From Bryobacter aggregatus MPL3 (GTDB lineage: Bacteria; Acidobacteriota; Terriglobia; Bryobacterales; Bryobacteraceae): a stretch of 64,000 nucleotides of DNA. This document shows, piece after piece, positions 46,282 to 59,843 of the stretch (its first letter is position 1; each line of letters starts with the position of its first letter). The notes beneath the pieces are model-generated. The model saw nothing but the letters and a program-made list of their open reading frames with translations. It did no database searches and had not been told where the DNA came from. The position numbers and the translations under genes are program-made. Where the stretch lies: contig NZ_JNIF01000003.1 of NCBI RefSeq assembly GCF_000702445.1, forward strand, positions 1,612,001-1,676,000, in the 5' to 3' direction.

Positions 46282-46935
46282 TTAGATTGTGCCTCGGTTA
46301 CTAGGAATCAGAAAATGGTGCCGCTTGAGAAATTCCGTGGTGCGCGGCGGCGTGGGATGCGTCACCAGACGGACGAGATCGGCGGGCGAATTCACAGAGA
46401 ACCACTCGCGGCCAATCTCAACACTGCAATGACAACGCTGGGCGGCTTCCGTCAGTTGCTGGGTAAGATCGCTCCGGGTCCAATCAACAGTGTTCAGAAG
46501 AAATGGGGGGAGCTTCCGCAGACTGAGAGCATAGAAGGAGCCATCCTCAGTAGGACCGATCGCCAGATCGGCCGGAGATTCCAGCAGCTCTTGCAGGTAG
46601 GCCGGCGGTAGATTCGGCGAGTCGCTGCTCAACACGATCACCTGCTTGCGTCCTTCGGTCATGGCGGCGCTCACCGCGTCGAAGATCCGCTCCCCCAGAT
46701 CGCCCTCGCCCATGAGGACACGCCGGTAGGGATAGTCGCGCCAGGCGTCGCTAATCAGATCGGTGTGCAGCTCGATGTCCGCCAAGCTGTTGTAACCCTT
46801 GAGCCAGTCGAGCACGTCTGCTACGAAGGAAAGGTGCAGTTCAGCGCTCTCGGCAGGAGTGAGAACAGGCTGGAGTCCGGTTTTTACTTGGCCCGGCACC
46901 GGTGCCTTCGCGAAAAGCAAGATGACGGGGAACAT
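46282..46935 (-). CDS. TIGR04282-type transferase (DUF2064)
   Basis: 217 residues related to nucleotide/sugar transferases of the arsenosugar-biosynthesis TIGR04282 group. The N-terminal motif VILLFAKAPVPGQVKTGL is followed by VLSSDSPNLPPAYLQELLE (acidic metal-binding DSP) and LAIGPTEDGSFYALSL. The chosen start at 46935 gives the usual N-terminus. It is divergent from the cytochrome c gene. Confidence 0.8.
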   Translation of the reverse strand: MFPVILLFAKAPVPGQVKTGLQPVLTPAESAELHLSFVADVLDWLKGYNSLADIELHTDLISDAWRDYPYRRVLMGEGDLGERIFDAVSAAMTEGRKQVIVLSSDSPNLPPAYLQELLESPADLAIGPTEDGSFYALSLRKLPPFLLNTVDWTRSDLTQQLTEAAQRCHCSVEIGREWFSVNSPADLVRLVTHPTPPRTTEFLKRHHFLIPSNRGTI

Positions 46936-46959
46936 ATGCTCATTGTAAAATTGAATCGC

Positions 46960-47298
46960 ATGAAGAAGAGTACTCTGCTGACTTTCGGCGCGACTTCGTT
47001 GATGACCTTGTCGCTGGTATCGCTCCCGTCCGCTGCGGCTGACAAGGGTGATGCGGGGAAAGGCAAAGAAGTGTTCGAGCAGTGCTCTGTTTGCCACAAC
47101 GCTGACACGGACGAAAAGAAGATGGGTCCGGCCTTGAAGGGTCTTTTCAAGAAAGAAAAGATGCAGAACGGCAAGAAGCCGACCGAAGAGAATGTCCGCG
47201 GTTTGATCAACAGCGGTGGCAATGGCATGCCCGCCTATGAAGAGTTGTTGAGCGCTGAAGAGCGCGACAATCTGATCGCCTATCTGAAGACACTGTAA
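46960..47298 (+). CDS. secreted class I cytochrome c
   Basis: 112 residues, with a signal peptide (about 1-26, MKKSTLLTFGATSLMTLSLV). The single heme site is CSVCH at residues 42-46, with Met90 in GGNGMPAYEELLSAEE as likely axial ligand. It ends LIAYLKTL. A small periplasmic electron carrier. The start at 46960 is 24 bases from the divergent transferase start. Confidence 0.92.
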   Translation: MKKSTLLTFGATSLMTLSLVSLPSAAADKGDAGKGKEVFEQCSVCHNADTDEKKMGPALKGLFKKEKMQNGKKPTEENVRGLINSGGNGMPAYEELLSAEERDNLIAYLKTL

Positions 47299-47322
47299 AT
47301 CTTACAGAACTTCACGCCAGCA

Positions 47323-47353
47323 TTGCTTCAATCGGCCTTCTGTCTGGTACAAT
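47323..47353 (+). promoter_or_regulatory. possible promoter of tRNA-Glu
   Basis: TTGCTT (47323-47328) and TACAAT (47348-47353) are separated by 19 bases, somewhat longer than the optimal 17. A nine-base hairpin (47359-47367 with 47378-47386) lies between it and the tRNA. Confidence 0.4.
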
Positions 47354-47395
47354 CAATAGCTGTGGCCGGTCCTCTGCGGCCACAGCAAACAATGC

Positions 47396-47471
47396 GTCCC
47401 CATCGTCTAGAGGCCTAGGACACCGCCCTTTCACGGCGATAACCGGGGTTCGAATCCCCGTGGGGACGCCA
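47396..47471 (+). tRNA. tRNA-Glu (anticodon TTC)
   Basis: 76 bases. Acceptor arm GTCCCCA pairs with TGGGGAC; the anticodon loop CTTTCAC has TTC. GTTCGAATC forms the T loop. The CCA end is encoded. Confidence 0.96.
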
Positions 47472-47949
47472 CAAACAACTTCTTCCTTCTTCTCCTCTCT
47501 CCCTTCCTTTCGCGAATCTCCCTCGCTTCCTCCAATCGCCCAACCGGAACCAGCATCAGCAGCCTAGGCGCTCAAGCAACCCCTCACGAGCACACGACAG
47601 CAAATGCCTGACGTCCGCCGTAAAGCAAGAGAGCCCTTGCCACAGCGGATTCGATCGACAGATCACCAACCATCAAACTCACCAGATCCCTCCTCTACGC
47701 TGCCCAGCCTTAGAGTATTTATCAGAAATTCTGAATTTCAGTAATTTCATGCCCTGTGACCGGAAAAATATATTGTCGGTAGCGAAACGCGAACCGACTC
47801 GCACCTCAACTTTCTTTACTATTACTGACAAGTATTTTTGTCGGTAGCGAAAACTCTCATTTTGATTCACTCCAGAACACTCTCCCTCCTCACTCACGAT
47901 CCTCCAAGAAATCCAAGATCTTTGGGGCGCAATCTGGAATCCTAGCAAT
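47472..47949. other. gap after tRNA-Glu with a 15-base direct repeat
   Basis: 478 bases without a convincing gene. TTGTCGGTAGCGAAA occurs twice (47773-47787 and 47838-47852), 65 bases apart. Nothing else is recognised; a minus-strand frame overlapping the MDR gene start is rejected. Confidence 0.5.
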
Positions 47950-52525
<4,576 letters not shown>

Positions 52526-52781
52526 TCGTTGGTGGTCCTTGCCCGACGCTTTCCGGAAGTACTACAAGAAGACAAGATATCTATGTATTCTCTAGAACCG
52601 TAATAGTAGGTGCTGCGGAAATGTGGATATCTCTCTAAATTATACAAAACAAAAACGCTTGCCGCTATGGCTTGCGATTAAAACCCTGTGGCCGACTTCT
52701 GCAACACTCGGCTCCACGGCCCGTTTTCCTATCCCGTCCTGTACGCGAAGAAGGAGCGAAGATGTGGAAAACGACTTATCA
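52526..52781. other. dnaA-dnaN intergenic region with DnaA-box-like sites
   Basis: 256 bases. TGTGGATAT (52622-52630) and TGTGGAAAA (52763-52771) are close to DnaA boxes; another, TGTGGAGAA, lies in the dnaA end (52804-52812). An A+T-rich stretch lies near 52630-52660. It could contribute to the origin. Confidence 0.5.
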
Positions 52782-54137
52782 CTAGTGGAATGAGTCGATT
52801 AGGCTGTGGAGAAGTTTGTTCAAATCCTGGTCCTTATGGCGCAACTCGTCAATCTTGTGGATGGAGTGCAGCACGGTGGTATGGTGTTTGTTCCCAAGGG
52901 AACGGCCAATCTCAAGCAACGAAGCCGTGGTCAGCTCCTTGGCCAGATACATCGCAATCTGACGAGGATAGGCGATGCGGCGCTCATTCGACTTCTGCTT
53001 GAGCTGGCTGGGCACTAAATCAAAACGATCGGCGACGGCCTTCAGAATCGATTCGATGGATACCCGCTTCTCGCTGTTCTGGGTCAGGTGCTTGAGAAGC
53101 TGCTTGGACATCTCCAGCGTGATGGGGCTGCCCGTCACACTCGAATAGGCCATCAGCTTCACCAGAGCGCCTTCCAGCTCCCGGATGTTCGATTTCGTAC
53201 GTGTAGCCAGGAAGATGCGCACGTCTTCCGGCAGGTTCATGCCTTCGTGCTCGGCCTTGTGGTCGAGAATCGCCATTTTCGTTTCGAGATCAGGCGGCTG
53301 GACGTCGACAATGAGACCCCACTCAAAACGGCTGCGCAGGCGTTCGACCAGCCCCGAAACTTCCTTGGGCGGTGAATCGGAGGAGATCACGATCTGCTTC
53401 TGGTTGTCGAACAGCTCGTTGAAGGTGTGGAAAAACTCTTCCTGGGTTCGTTCCTTGCCGCCGATGATCTGGATGTCATCGATCAACAGCACGTCGGCCG
53501 AGCGATAGAACTGGTGGAAGTAGCTCATCTTCTCCATGCGGATGCATTGGATCATCTGGTTCATGAACTTTTCGCTCGTGGTGTAGATGATCTTCATCCC
53601 CGGATGTTCATGGAGAAGGTTGCGGCCGATGGCGTGCATCAGATGGGTTTTTCCCATGCCCACTCCGCCATAGATGAACAGCGGGTTGTAGCTGCGGGAA
53701 GGGCGGGTGGCAACGGCATGCGCCGCGGCGTGGGCGAACTGATTGCAGGAACCGACAACAAAATTGTCGAAAGAAAACTTTGGATTCAGCGGAGCAACTG
53801 GTTGCGAGAACAGGTTCTCAATCGACTGCGGGGAATCAGTGTAGGCATGATTCATTTGCGCAGGCCGGTTGAAACTGGGGGCTGGCGGCGCAATCGGGGC
53901 GATCGCTTCAAGGTCATAGACAACGCGGCGATAGGGCAGGTTGAGATGGGCAATGGCTTGCTCCACCTGCAAAGAGTACTCGCGTTCCATCCACTCCCGC
54001 GTGGTTTCATTCGGAACAGAGACGTACAGAATGTCTCCATCCGTCCTGGCAAGCGTAGTCCGTACTACCCAATTCTCAAAGCTCTCTGCGCTTAGGGTCG
54101 CTGCCAGCGTCTGTTTTACTAATTCCCAGGCGTTCAT
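52782..54137 (-). CDS. dnaA: chromosomal replication initiator DnaA
   Basis: 451 residues. Domain I (about 1-80) begins MNAWELVKQTLAATLSAESF; the AAA+ domain has Walker A GGVGMGKTH (about 157) and Walker B LLIDDIQ (about 215); domain IV has the DNA-binding signature GRSLGNKHHTTVLHSI near the end. It opens oriC. Confidence 0.97.
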   Translation of the reverse strand: MNAWELVKQTLAATLSAESFENWVVRTTLARTDGDILYVSVPNETTREWMEREYSLQVEQAIAHLNLPYRRVVYDLEAIAPIAPPAPSFNRPAQMNHAYTDSPQSIENLFSQPVAPLNPKFSFDNFVVGSCNQFAHAAAHAVATRPSRSYNPLFIYGGVGMGKTHLMHAIGRNLLHEHPGMKIIYTTSEKFMNQMIQCIRMEKMSYFHQFYRSADVLLIDDIQIIGGKERTQEEFFHTFNELFDNQKQIVISSDSPPKEVSGLVERLRSRFEWGLIVDVQPPDLETKMAILDHKAEHEGMNLPEDVRIFLATRTKSNIRELEGALVKLMAYSSVTGSPITLEMSKQLLKHLTQNSEKRVSIESILKAVADRFDLVPSQLKQKSNERRIAYPRQIAMYLAKELTTASLLEIGRSLGNKHHTTVLHSIHKIDELRHKDQDLNKLLHSLIDSFH

Positions 54138-54475
54138 GATTTCCGCAATTTCAAAGCGATACTACTCCGCGCAGACCAAAACACAAAAATCCCACAAGTT
54201 TTCCACATGCTGTGGAAAAGTCGGGGGACGAGCGATGTGAGTTGGAGAACTATTCGGCTCGAGAGAATCTCGAGGAGCAGAAGGCATTAGCCCGCTATTT
54301 GGCCTGCGATTACAGAGTCTAGCACAGATACTGAAGAGGGCAACCAAAAAACAATCAAAATATAAGTGCTTTGTTGTGAGGTATTTGGCAGCGTTTTTCA
54401 GGGGCTTCCGATAGTTGACAAATGGGTGTAGAACTTGATGCTGTCATCGGGTTTTCATCGTCTCAAACAGAGCAT
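54138..54475. other. oriC: candidate replication origin region
   Basis: 338 bases upstream of dnaA. It holds an inverted pair of DnaA boxes at 54199-54219 and, further right, a strongly A+T-rich segment near 54345-54375 that could unwind. The gene order supports an origin here or in the dnaA-dnaN gap; skew was not computed. Confidence 0.55.
54199..54219. promoter_or_regulatory. inverted pair of DnaA boxes
   Basis: TTTTCCACA (54199-54207) and TGTGGAAAA (54211-54219) flank a three-base spacer. Each differs from the consensus TTATCCACA by one base. They lie 62 bases from the dnaA start and may also control dnaA transcription. Confidence 0.75.
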
Positions 54476-54505
54476 TTGACAAGCTGGGACTCTGTCGGCG
54501 ATACT
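54476..54505 (+). promoter_or_regulatory. promoter of tRNA-Gly
   Basis: A perfect -35 TTGACA (54476-54481), an 18-base spacer, and GATACT (54500-54505) as -10, ending 39 bases before the tRNA. Confidence 0.6.
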
Positions 54506-54544
54506 AAGATTTCGGCGCTTGTAACGCAGACGCCGGGCTCCTGT

Positions 54545-54620
<76 letters not shown>

Positions 54621-54647
54621 ACACCCCTTTTCCTCTTTTCTCCCTCT

Positions 54648-55526
54648 CTATTTCTTCCAATCCCATTGTTTGAGATGCCGGATAAACGATGCCCGGATCG
54701 GAGTGGCCTGCCGTCCTTTCGCGAGCGCGTAGCCGATGCGGCGGACTGCTGTCGGCTCAAAAGGCACAAAGCGGCAATCCGTACGGCCTTCAGCGGCCCG
54801 GTCTGGTACCAGACTCAGCCCATACCCTTCCGCAACCAGACGCAGAATACTCTCGAGGTGATCACTCTCGAAGATCTGCTGGAATTGCGCCTTTGCCTTG
54901 GTGCAGGCGGTGAGAACATCTTCTCGCAGGCAATGGCCTTCTTTGAGTAGGAGCATGCGTTCAATGCCGAGGCGGCTTAAATCAATCTTGGTGCTGTTGG
55001 CCAGACAATGATCGAGAGGAACGGCGGCGAGCAGTGGTTCTCGAAAGAGTTCGCTGCAGACGATCTCCGCATGTTTGATGGGGAGTGCGAGGATGGCGAC
55101 ATCGATTTCTCCCCGACGCAGGTGCTCCACCAGATTCGCGGTGGTGCCTTCGCTGAGGATGACATTGGCTTTGGGGAAACGCTGCTGGAAATTTGAGATT
55201 GGTTTTACGAGCGCATAAGGAAGCACGGTCGGAATCACACCAACCTTCAAGTCACCACTGTCCTCGCCTTTGAGCGTTTCAATGGCGGCGCGCGCTTCAT
55301 CCATCTGGAACAGGATGCGCTCGCTTTGTTCGACCAATTTTTCCCCGTAAGTGGTGAGCCGGACACTGCGGCCCAGGCGATCAAACAAAGAAACGCCCAA
55401 CTCCCTCTCCAACTTGCGAATTTGCTGGGAGAGGGAGGGTTGAGCGATGCCTTCCTGATCGGCGGCACGGACAAAACTTCCGGTGCGTGCGACCGCGAGA
55501 AAATAGCGGAGCTGCTGAAATTCCAT
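54648..55526 (-). CDS. oxyR: OxyR-type LysR regulator
   Basis: 292 residues. N-terminal helix-turn-helix: ARTGSFVRAADQEGIAQPSL. The effector domain contains GHCLREDVLTAC with Cys199 and Cys208, the same spacing and positions as the redox pair of E. coli OxyR. It should activate peroxide-defence genes when oxidised. It is the third gene of the katA-ankyrin-oxyR run, 24 bases after the ankyrin gene. Confidence 0.9.
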   Translation of the reverse strand: MEFQQLRYFLAVARTGSFVRAADQEGIAQPSLSQQIRKLERELGVSLFDRLGRSVRLTTYGEKLVEQSERILFQMDEARAAIETLKGEDSGDLKVGVIPTVLPYALVKPISNFQQRFPKANVILSEGTTANLVEHLRRGEIDVAILALPIKHAEIVCSELFREPLLAAVPLDHCLANSTKIDLSRLGIERMLLLKEGHCLREDVLTACTKAKAQFQQIFESDHLESILRLVAEGYGLSLVPDRAAEGRTDCRFVPFEPTAVRRIGYALAKGRQATPIRASFIRHLKQWDWKK

Positions 55527-55550
55527 TGCTATCTCAACATCCTTACACCT

Positions 55551-56078
55551 TTAGCGGCCGTGTAACTTTGCAATCAGGCGATCGACAAGTGGCTGGTTGC
55601 CTTGCGCTTCGGCTAATTGGATGGCATCGTAGCCGCGTTGGTCGCGACGGCGAAGATCGGCGCCTTTTTCGAGCAGCAGATCGACGACATCGCTTTTGCC
55701 GGTGAGCGAGGCAAACATCAGAGCCGTGGCTCCGATTTTGTTCGTATCATTCACACGGGCGCCCTTGGCCAACAACTTCAGCACAATGCCTTTGTGGCCC
55801 TTGAAGCTGGCGGCCATCAAGGCGTTTGAGCCGGTCCAATCGGAATCGCCGACGCGGGCGCCGCGGCGGAGGAGTTCTTCCACCGCGGCCTCTGAACCTG
55901 CATAGCAGGCCAGAATCAGGGGCGAGAAGCCCTTATCGGTTGGGGCGTTGATATCGGCCCCAGCATCGAGCAGCGCGCGAATTTTGACAACGTCGTCAGC
56001 ACGCGCTGCGTTCTGCAACTCTTCCGGTGTAGCGGCAAAAGCAGCAATGGCGAACAGTGTTAGGATTGCGATCCTCAT
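55551..56078 (-). CDS. secreted ankyrin-repeat protein beside catalase
   Basis: 175 residues with a signal peptide (MRIAILTLFAIAAFAATPEE) and about four ankyrin repeats (GADINAPTDKGFSPLILACY, GSNALMAASFKGHKGIV, GATALMFASLTGKSDVV and a terminal one). Its start overlaps the katA stop (ATGA). Ankyrin proteins next to catalase in other bacteria (AnkB of Pseudomonas; Cj1386 of Campylobacter) assist the enzyme, so this one probably does so in the periplasm. Confidence 0.88.
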   Translation of the reverse strand: MRIAILTLFAIAAFAATPEELQNAARADDVVKIRALLDAGADINAPTDKGFSPLILACYAGSEAAVEELLRRGARVGDSDWTGSNALMAASFKGHKGIVLKLLAKGARVNDTNKIGATALMFASLTGKSDVVDLLLEKGADLRRRDQRGYDAIQLAEAQGNQPLVDRLIAKLHGR

Positions 56079-57607
56079 TCTGCTGCCGCCTTCTGCACCT
56101 CGCTCAGGTTGAGGCCAAGAGCCTTCATCAGACGGGTGCCATAATCCTTATCGGCCTGGTAGAAGTAATTCACCATGCGGCTCAGCACCACCTTGTCGGT
56201 CACTTGGCTAAGGTCGCCGGCAAGATTCGAGATCAGGTTTGCGCGTTCGCTCTCGCTGAAGGAGCGGTAGAGCTCGCCAGCTTGTGCGAAGTTGTCGGTC
56301 TTGGCAATGGCCTGTTGCAGCGTGGTTCCGGAGAGAGGCTTTCTCGAGTAACGATACTTGTTGTCGTCGAGATACTCAGACTTGTTTGCATCGTTGCGAT
56401 TCTGACGGCTGGGTTCGTAATTCACTTCGCCCGTGCGGCCTTGGTTACTGAAGGCTCCGTTCTGGATATTGGTCACGACCTTGACCGCCGGGCGGTTGAT
56501 CGGCAGTTGCTGGAAGTTCGATCCAATGCGGTAGCGCTGCGTATCGAAGTAAGAGAAGAGACGGCCTTGCAGCAGGCGGTCTTCACTAGGCTCAATGCCG
56601 GGAACCAGATTGCCTGGAGAGAAAGCGCTCTGCTCGGTCTGCTCAAAGAAGTTCTCTGGCATGCGATTGAGAGTCATCGTTCCCAGCTTGGTCAATGGGG
56701 CAATGGCTTCGGGCCACAGCTTGGTGGCATCGAGAGGGTTAAAGGAGAAGTCGTTCAGACGCTCTGGCTTCAGAGTTTGGACATAGAGATCCCACTGCGG
56801 ATAATTGCCCTTGCGAACATTCTCATAAAGGTCAGTGGTGAGATGGGCCCAATCCTTACCGACAACAGCTTCTGTCTCTTTTGCAGTCAGATTGCGATGG
56901 CCTTGCTTACTCTTCCAGGTGTACTTCACATAAGTGACATCGCCCGCGGCATTCACCCATTTGAAAGCGTGGACGCCGAAGCCATCCATCTCGCGATAAC
57001 TGGCGGGAGTGCCCATGTCGGAATAGACAAAGGTGAGCATGTGCGTCGCTTCCGGTTGGTGACTGAAGAAGTCAAAGAAACGTTTTGGGCTTTGCTTGTT
57101 GTCGACGGGCGATGGCTTCAGCGAGTGCACCATGTCGGGAAACTTCAGCGCATCGCGAATGAAGAAGACAGGCAGGTTATTGCCCACCAGGTCGTAGTTG
57201 CCTTCTTCGGTGTAGAACTTGGTGGCGAAGCCGCGTGGATCGCGAGCCACTTCGGGAGAGCCCTGGCTATGAATGACGGTGGAGAAGCGGACAAAGACAT
57301 TGGTCTTCTTCCCGGGCGCAGAGAGGAAGGCGGCCTTGGTTTGCGAGCTGAAATCACCGGCGCTGACGAATTCGCCGTGCGCACCTGTGCCTCGTGCATG
57401 GACCACGCGTTCTGGAATGCGTTCGCGATCGAAGTTGGCCAGCTTCTCGATCAGGTGGATGTCTTCGAGTACGACGGGCCCATCGGCGCCGGCGGTTTTG
57501 GAGTTCTGGTTATCGCCCACGGGGACTCCGCCGTTGGTGGTGAGCACGGGCTTTTGCGCGAGGCTCAGCACGGCAAACAGAGGGAGAGCAGTCAGGAGTT
57601 TCTTCAT
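56075..57607 (-). CDS. katA: periplasmic monofunctional haem catalase
   Basis: 510 residues with a signal peptide (MKKLLTALPLFAVLSLAQ). The catalytic His70 lies in VVHARGTGAHGEF; the haem ligand Tyr353 lies in LFSYFDTQRYRIGSNF. FVRFSTV and the RDPRGFATKFYTEEGNYDLV region are diagnostic. It dismutates hydrogen peroxide. Length and signal fit clade 3 periplasmic catalases of the KatB type. AGGA lies upstream of the start. First gene of the oxyR operon; a palindrome lies upstream. Confidence 0.95.
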   Translation of the reverse strand: MKKLLTALPLFAVLSLAQKPVLTTNGGVPVGDNQNSKTAGADGPVVLEDIHLIEKLANFDRERIPERVVHARGTGAHGEFVSAGDFSSQTKAAFLSAPGKKTNVFVRFSTVIHSQGSPEVARDPRGFATKFYTEEGNYDLVGNNLPVFFIRDALKFPDMVHSLKPSPVDNKQSPKRFFDFFSHQPEATHMLTFVYSDMGTPASYREMDGFGVHAFKWVNAAGDVTYVKYTWKSKQGHRNLTAKETEAVVGKDWAHLTTDLYENVRKGNYPQWDLYVQTLKPERLNDFSFNPLDATKLWPEAIAPLTKLGTMTLNRMPENFFEQTEQSAFSPGNLVPGIEPSEDRLLQGRLFSYFDTQRYRIGSNFQQLPINRPAVKVVTNIQNGAFSNQGRTGEVNYEPSRQNRNDANKSEYLDDNKYRYSRKPLSGTTLQQAIAKTDNFAQAGELYRSFSESERANLISNLAGDLSQVTDKVVLSRMVNYFYQADKDYGTRLMKALGLNLSEVQKAAAE

Positions 57608-57626
57608 GGTGTGTCCTGACAGCCAG

Positions 57627-57682
57627 CCTATCGGCAGAACACAATTCAAACCAGACACATTTGCCTATCGCTCCGATAGGCA
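57627..57682. promoter_or_regulatory. OxyR-like operator before katA
   Basis: A perfect 9-3-9 palindrome (57662-57682) contains CTAT-N7-ATAG, the core spacing of OxyR sites. A further GCCTATCG copy lies at 57626-57633, 37 bases from that in the palindrome. The outer half sites of a full OxyR site are not well matched. Confidence 0.6.
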
Positions 57683-57685
57683 GAA

Positions 57686-58774
57686 TTAGACGTAGTGCCG
57701 GGGGACCCGCGTTGAGATGCCGCAAAGAATGGAATAGGCAATGGTGCCGGCCTCGCGAGCCATCTGCCGGGCATCGATCGACACTTCGCCTTCACTGCCC
57801 AACAGGGTGACGGAATCTCCGGCATTGAGTTGCGGCGTGCCGGTCAGATCGACGGTGGTGACATCCATCGAGACCGCGCCAAGGATTCTGGCATACTTGC
57901 CGGCGGCGATCACCTGCCCGCGATTGCCCAGGCGATGGGGCAGGCCATCGGCATAGCCGACTCCGAGGATGCCGATCTTCATGGGCTTGTCAGCGACAAA
58001 CTGCGCGCCATAGCCGACTGGCGCCCCAGCCGGAATCTCTTTGGTCAGCAGGATCTTTGCCTTCCAGGAGAGGGCGGGCACGACATCTAAAAGTTCTGTC
58101 GGCGCCTTGCCTTGGGGACGTGAGACAAAGCCATAGATCGCATAGCCTGGACGAGCCAGGTTGCCCCAGCTTTGGCGGAGGCCAAAGTGCAAGGGATTGG
58201 TGCTGGCCTGGTGGAGATAGTGGGGTCGGATGCCTGCTTCTTCGAGCGCCAGGCGAATGCCTTCAAAATACTGCTGCTGCGATTTGGTCTGCTCGCTCTC
58301 GAAGTTTGCCGAAGAAGCATAGTGCGTCATCAGGCCTTCGATCCGGGTGCCACGAACGGCGGCGATAATGGTCTCCGCACTTTCATTGGTGCCGAGACGG
58401 GCCATGCCGCTATCGATTTTGAGGTGATAAGAAACATCGGGGTGGAGGGTGGCAATCTCGCGGAGGTCATGGATCACCGGAGTCAGGCGCGCTTGGCTCC
58501 AGGCATTGGCGTCGCTATCGACACGGTCGGCCATGACGAGAATGCGGGTCCGGATGCCGGCATCCCGCAGCGCTTTGCCCTCTTCAATGTTGCTGACGGC
58601 GAGCCACTTTGCGCCTTCGCGCTCGAGCACCTGGGATACCGCAGTCGCCCCATGGCGGTAAGCATCGGCTTTGACAACCGGCATCGTTTCGATGCCCGAG
58701 CCCGCAGTGCGTTGGATCATCCGATAGTTCAACGCAATCCGGTCTAAAGAAACTTCTAACCACGTCCGCGGCAT
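57686..58774 (-). CDS. alr: alanine racemase
   Basis: 362 residues. PLP-binding Lys35 is in MPVVKADAYRHG; catalytic Tyr255 is in VGYGAQF. LKIDSGMARLG is typical. It provides D-Ala for peptidoglycan. It overlaps the preceding glycosyltransferase end by 19 bases; the katA operator lies between alr and katA. Confidence 0.94.
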   Translation of the reverse strand: MPRTWLEVSLDRIALNYRMIQRTAGSGIETMPVVKADAYRHGATAVSQVLEREGAKWLAVSNIEEGKALRDAGIRTRILVMADRVDSDANAWSQARLTPVIHDLREIATLHPDVSYHLKIDSGMARLGTNESAETIIAAVRGTRIEGLMTHYASSANFESEQTKSQQQYFEGIRLALEEAGIRPHYLHQASTNPLHFGLRQSWGNLARPGYAIYGFVSRPQGKAPTELLDVVPALSWKAKILLTKEIPAGAPVGYGAQFVADKPMKIGILGVGYADGLPHRLGNRGQVIAAGKYARILGAVSMDVTTVDLTGTPQLNAGDSVTLLGSEGEVSIDARQMAREAGTIAYSILCGISTRVPRHYV

Positions 58775-59835
58775 AAACCCTCAAACAGAGCTTCGTACTG
58801 ATTCGTCACTACATCCCAACTGTAACGCTGGCGCACACACTCGATCGAGGCGGCACGCATCGCTTCGCGTTTTTCTTCCGGCATCTCAATCACTTGCTGC
58901 ATTGCGTGGCTCAGCGTCTTTGGATCAAAGGCAATACCCACATCGCCCGCGACTTCGCGATTCTCCGGCGTATCGAGGTAGAGGATCAACGCGCCGCGGC
59001 CCATCGCTTCAATCAAGGCCGGATGCGTACCGCCCACCTCGGTGGCATGAACATAGGCGAAGCAATGCGATTGGAGAACCCGGTAACCTTCGCCGAAGAT
59101 GGCGCCCGGGATCAGCACGCGCGGATCTTCGGTCGCACGAACGCGGGCAATGTAGTCGTGGGCATAAGGCGCATCGCCAATGAGAGCGAGCTTCAAACTT
59201 GTGCTGACTTTTTCAAAGCTCTCTCGCACCAGCAAGGGGTTATTCTCGGGTTCAAAGCGCGTCACGTACAGAAAGTATTGCCGCGGCTCCAGGCCGAGGA
59301 TGGGTTTCCAGGCAACCGGTTCCGTTTCGGCGCCATAGGGAATGAAGGTGGATTCGGCGTGATAGGCTTCGCGATAGTAGCGTTCGATCTCGAGCGCATC
59401 GGTGATGATGCGAGTGGGGCAGAAAGTGGAAAGCCATTCGGATAGGTGATACCACTTCTTGGCAAGCGCGTTCCACTTCTTACGCTTGCGCTCGAGGCCA
59501 TCGACATTGATCGCAACCGGCATGCCGAACAAGCGAGGCAGCCAGGTGTAGATCGCGTTTGCTCCGTTGCAATAGAGCACAACATCGACGGGGTGCGCGA
59601 GGAGGTGGGCGGTGGAGAAGCCGGTGTGGGCGAGGGTGTCGAAATACTTGTGGCGGATGGTGGGCAGATATTGCCGCTTGGCGCCGCGATAGAAACCTTC
59701 AGGTTCGCGCTCCCGGCAATAGACCGTTACGGAATGGCCGCGCTCGACCAGGCGCCAGGATAACTCTTCGGCGAAGGTCTCAAATCCACCATAGCGGCCA
59801 GGAATGCCGCGTGTGCCCAGAATCGCGATCCGCAA
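58756..59835 (-). CDS. GT4-type glycosyltransferase (DUF1972)
   Basis: 359 residues. MRIAILGTRGIPGRYGGFET is the DUF1972 N-terminus common to rhamnosyltransferase-like GT4 enzymes. The second Rossmann domain carries the donor-site motif EVGGTHPALIEAMGRG (E-x7-E). It probably uses a nucleotide sugar in polysaccharide assembly; the donor is not known. Confidence 0.88.
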   Translation of the reverse strand: MRIAILGTRGIPGRYGGFETFAEELSWRLVERGHSVTVYCREREPEGFYRGAKRQYLPTIRHKYFDTLAHTGFSTAHLLAHPVDVVLYCNGANAIYTWLPRLFGMPVAINVDGLERKRKKWNALAKKWYHLSEWLSTFCPTRIITDALEIERYYREAYHAESTFIPYGAETEPVAWKPILGLEPRQYFLYVTRFEPENNPLLVRESFEKVSTSLKLALIGDAPYAHDYIARVRATEDPRVLIPGAIFGEGYRVLQSHCFAYVHATEVGGTHPALIEAMGRGALILYLDTPENREVAGDVGIAFDPKTLSHAMQQVIEMPEEKREAMRAASIECVRQRYSWDVVTNQYEALFEGLCRGRG

Positions 59836-59843
59836 CTTACAGT

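Noticed and set aside
56057-57619. 520-codon plus-strand frame
   Set aside because: Antisense to katA, with no family similarity.
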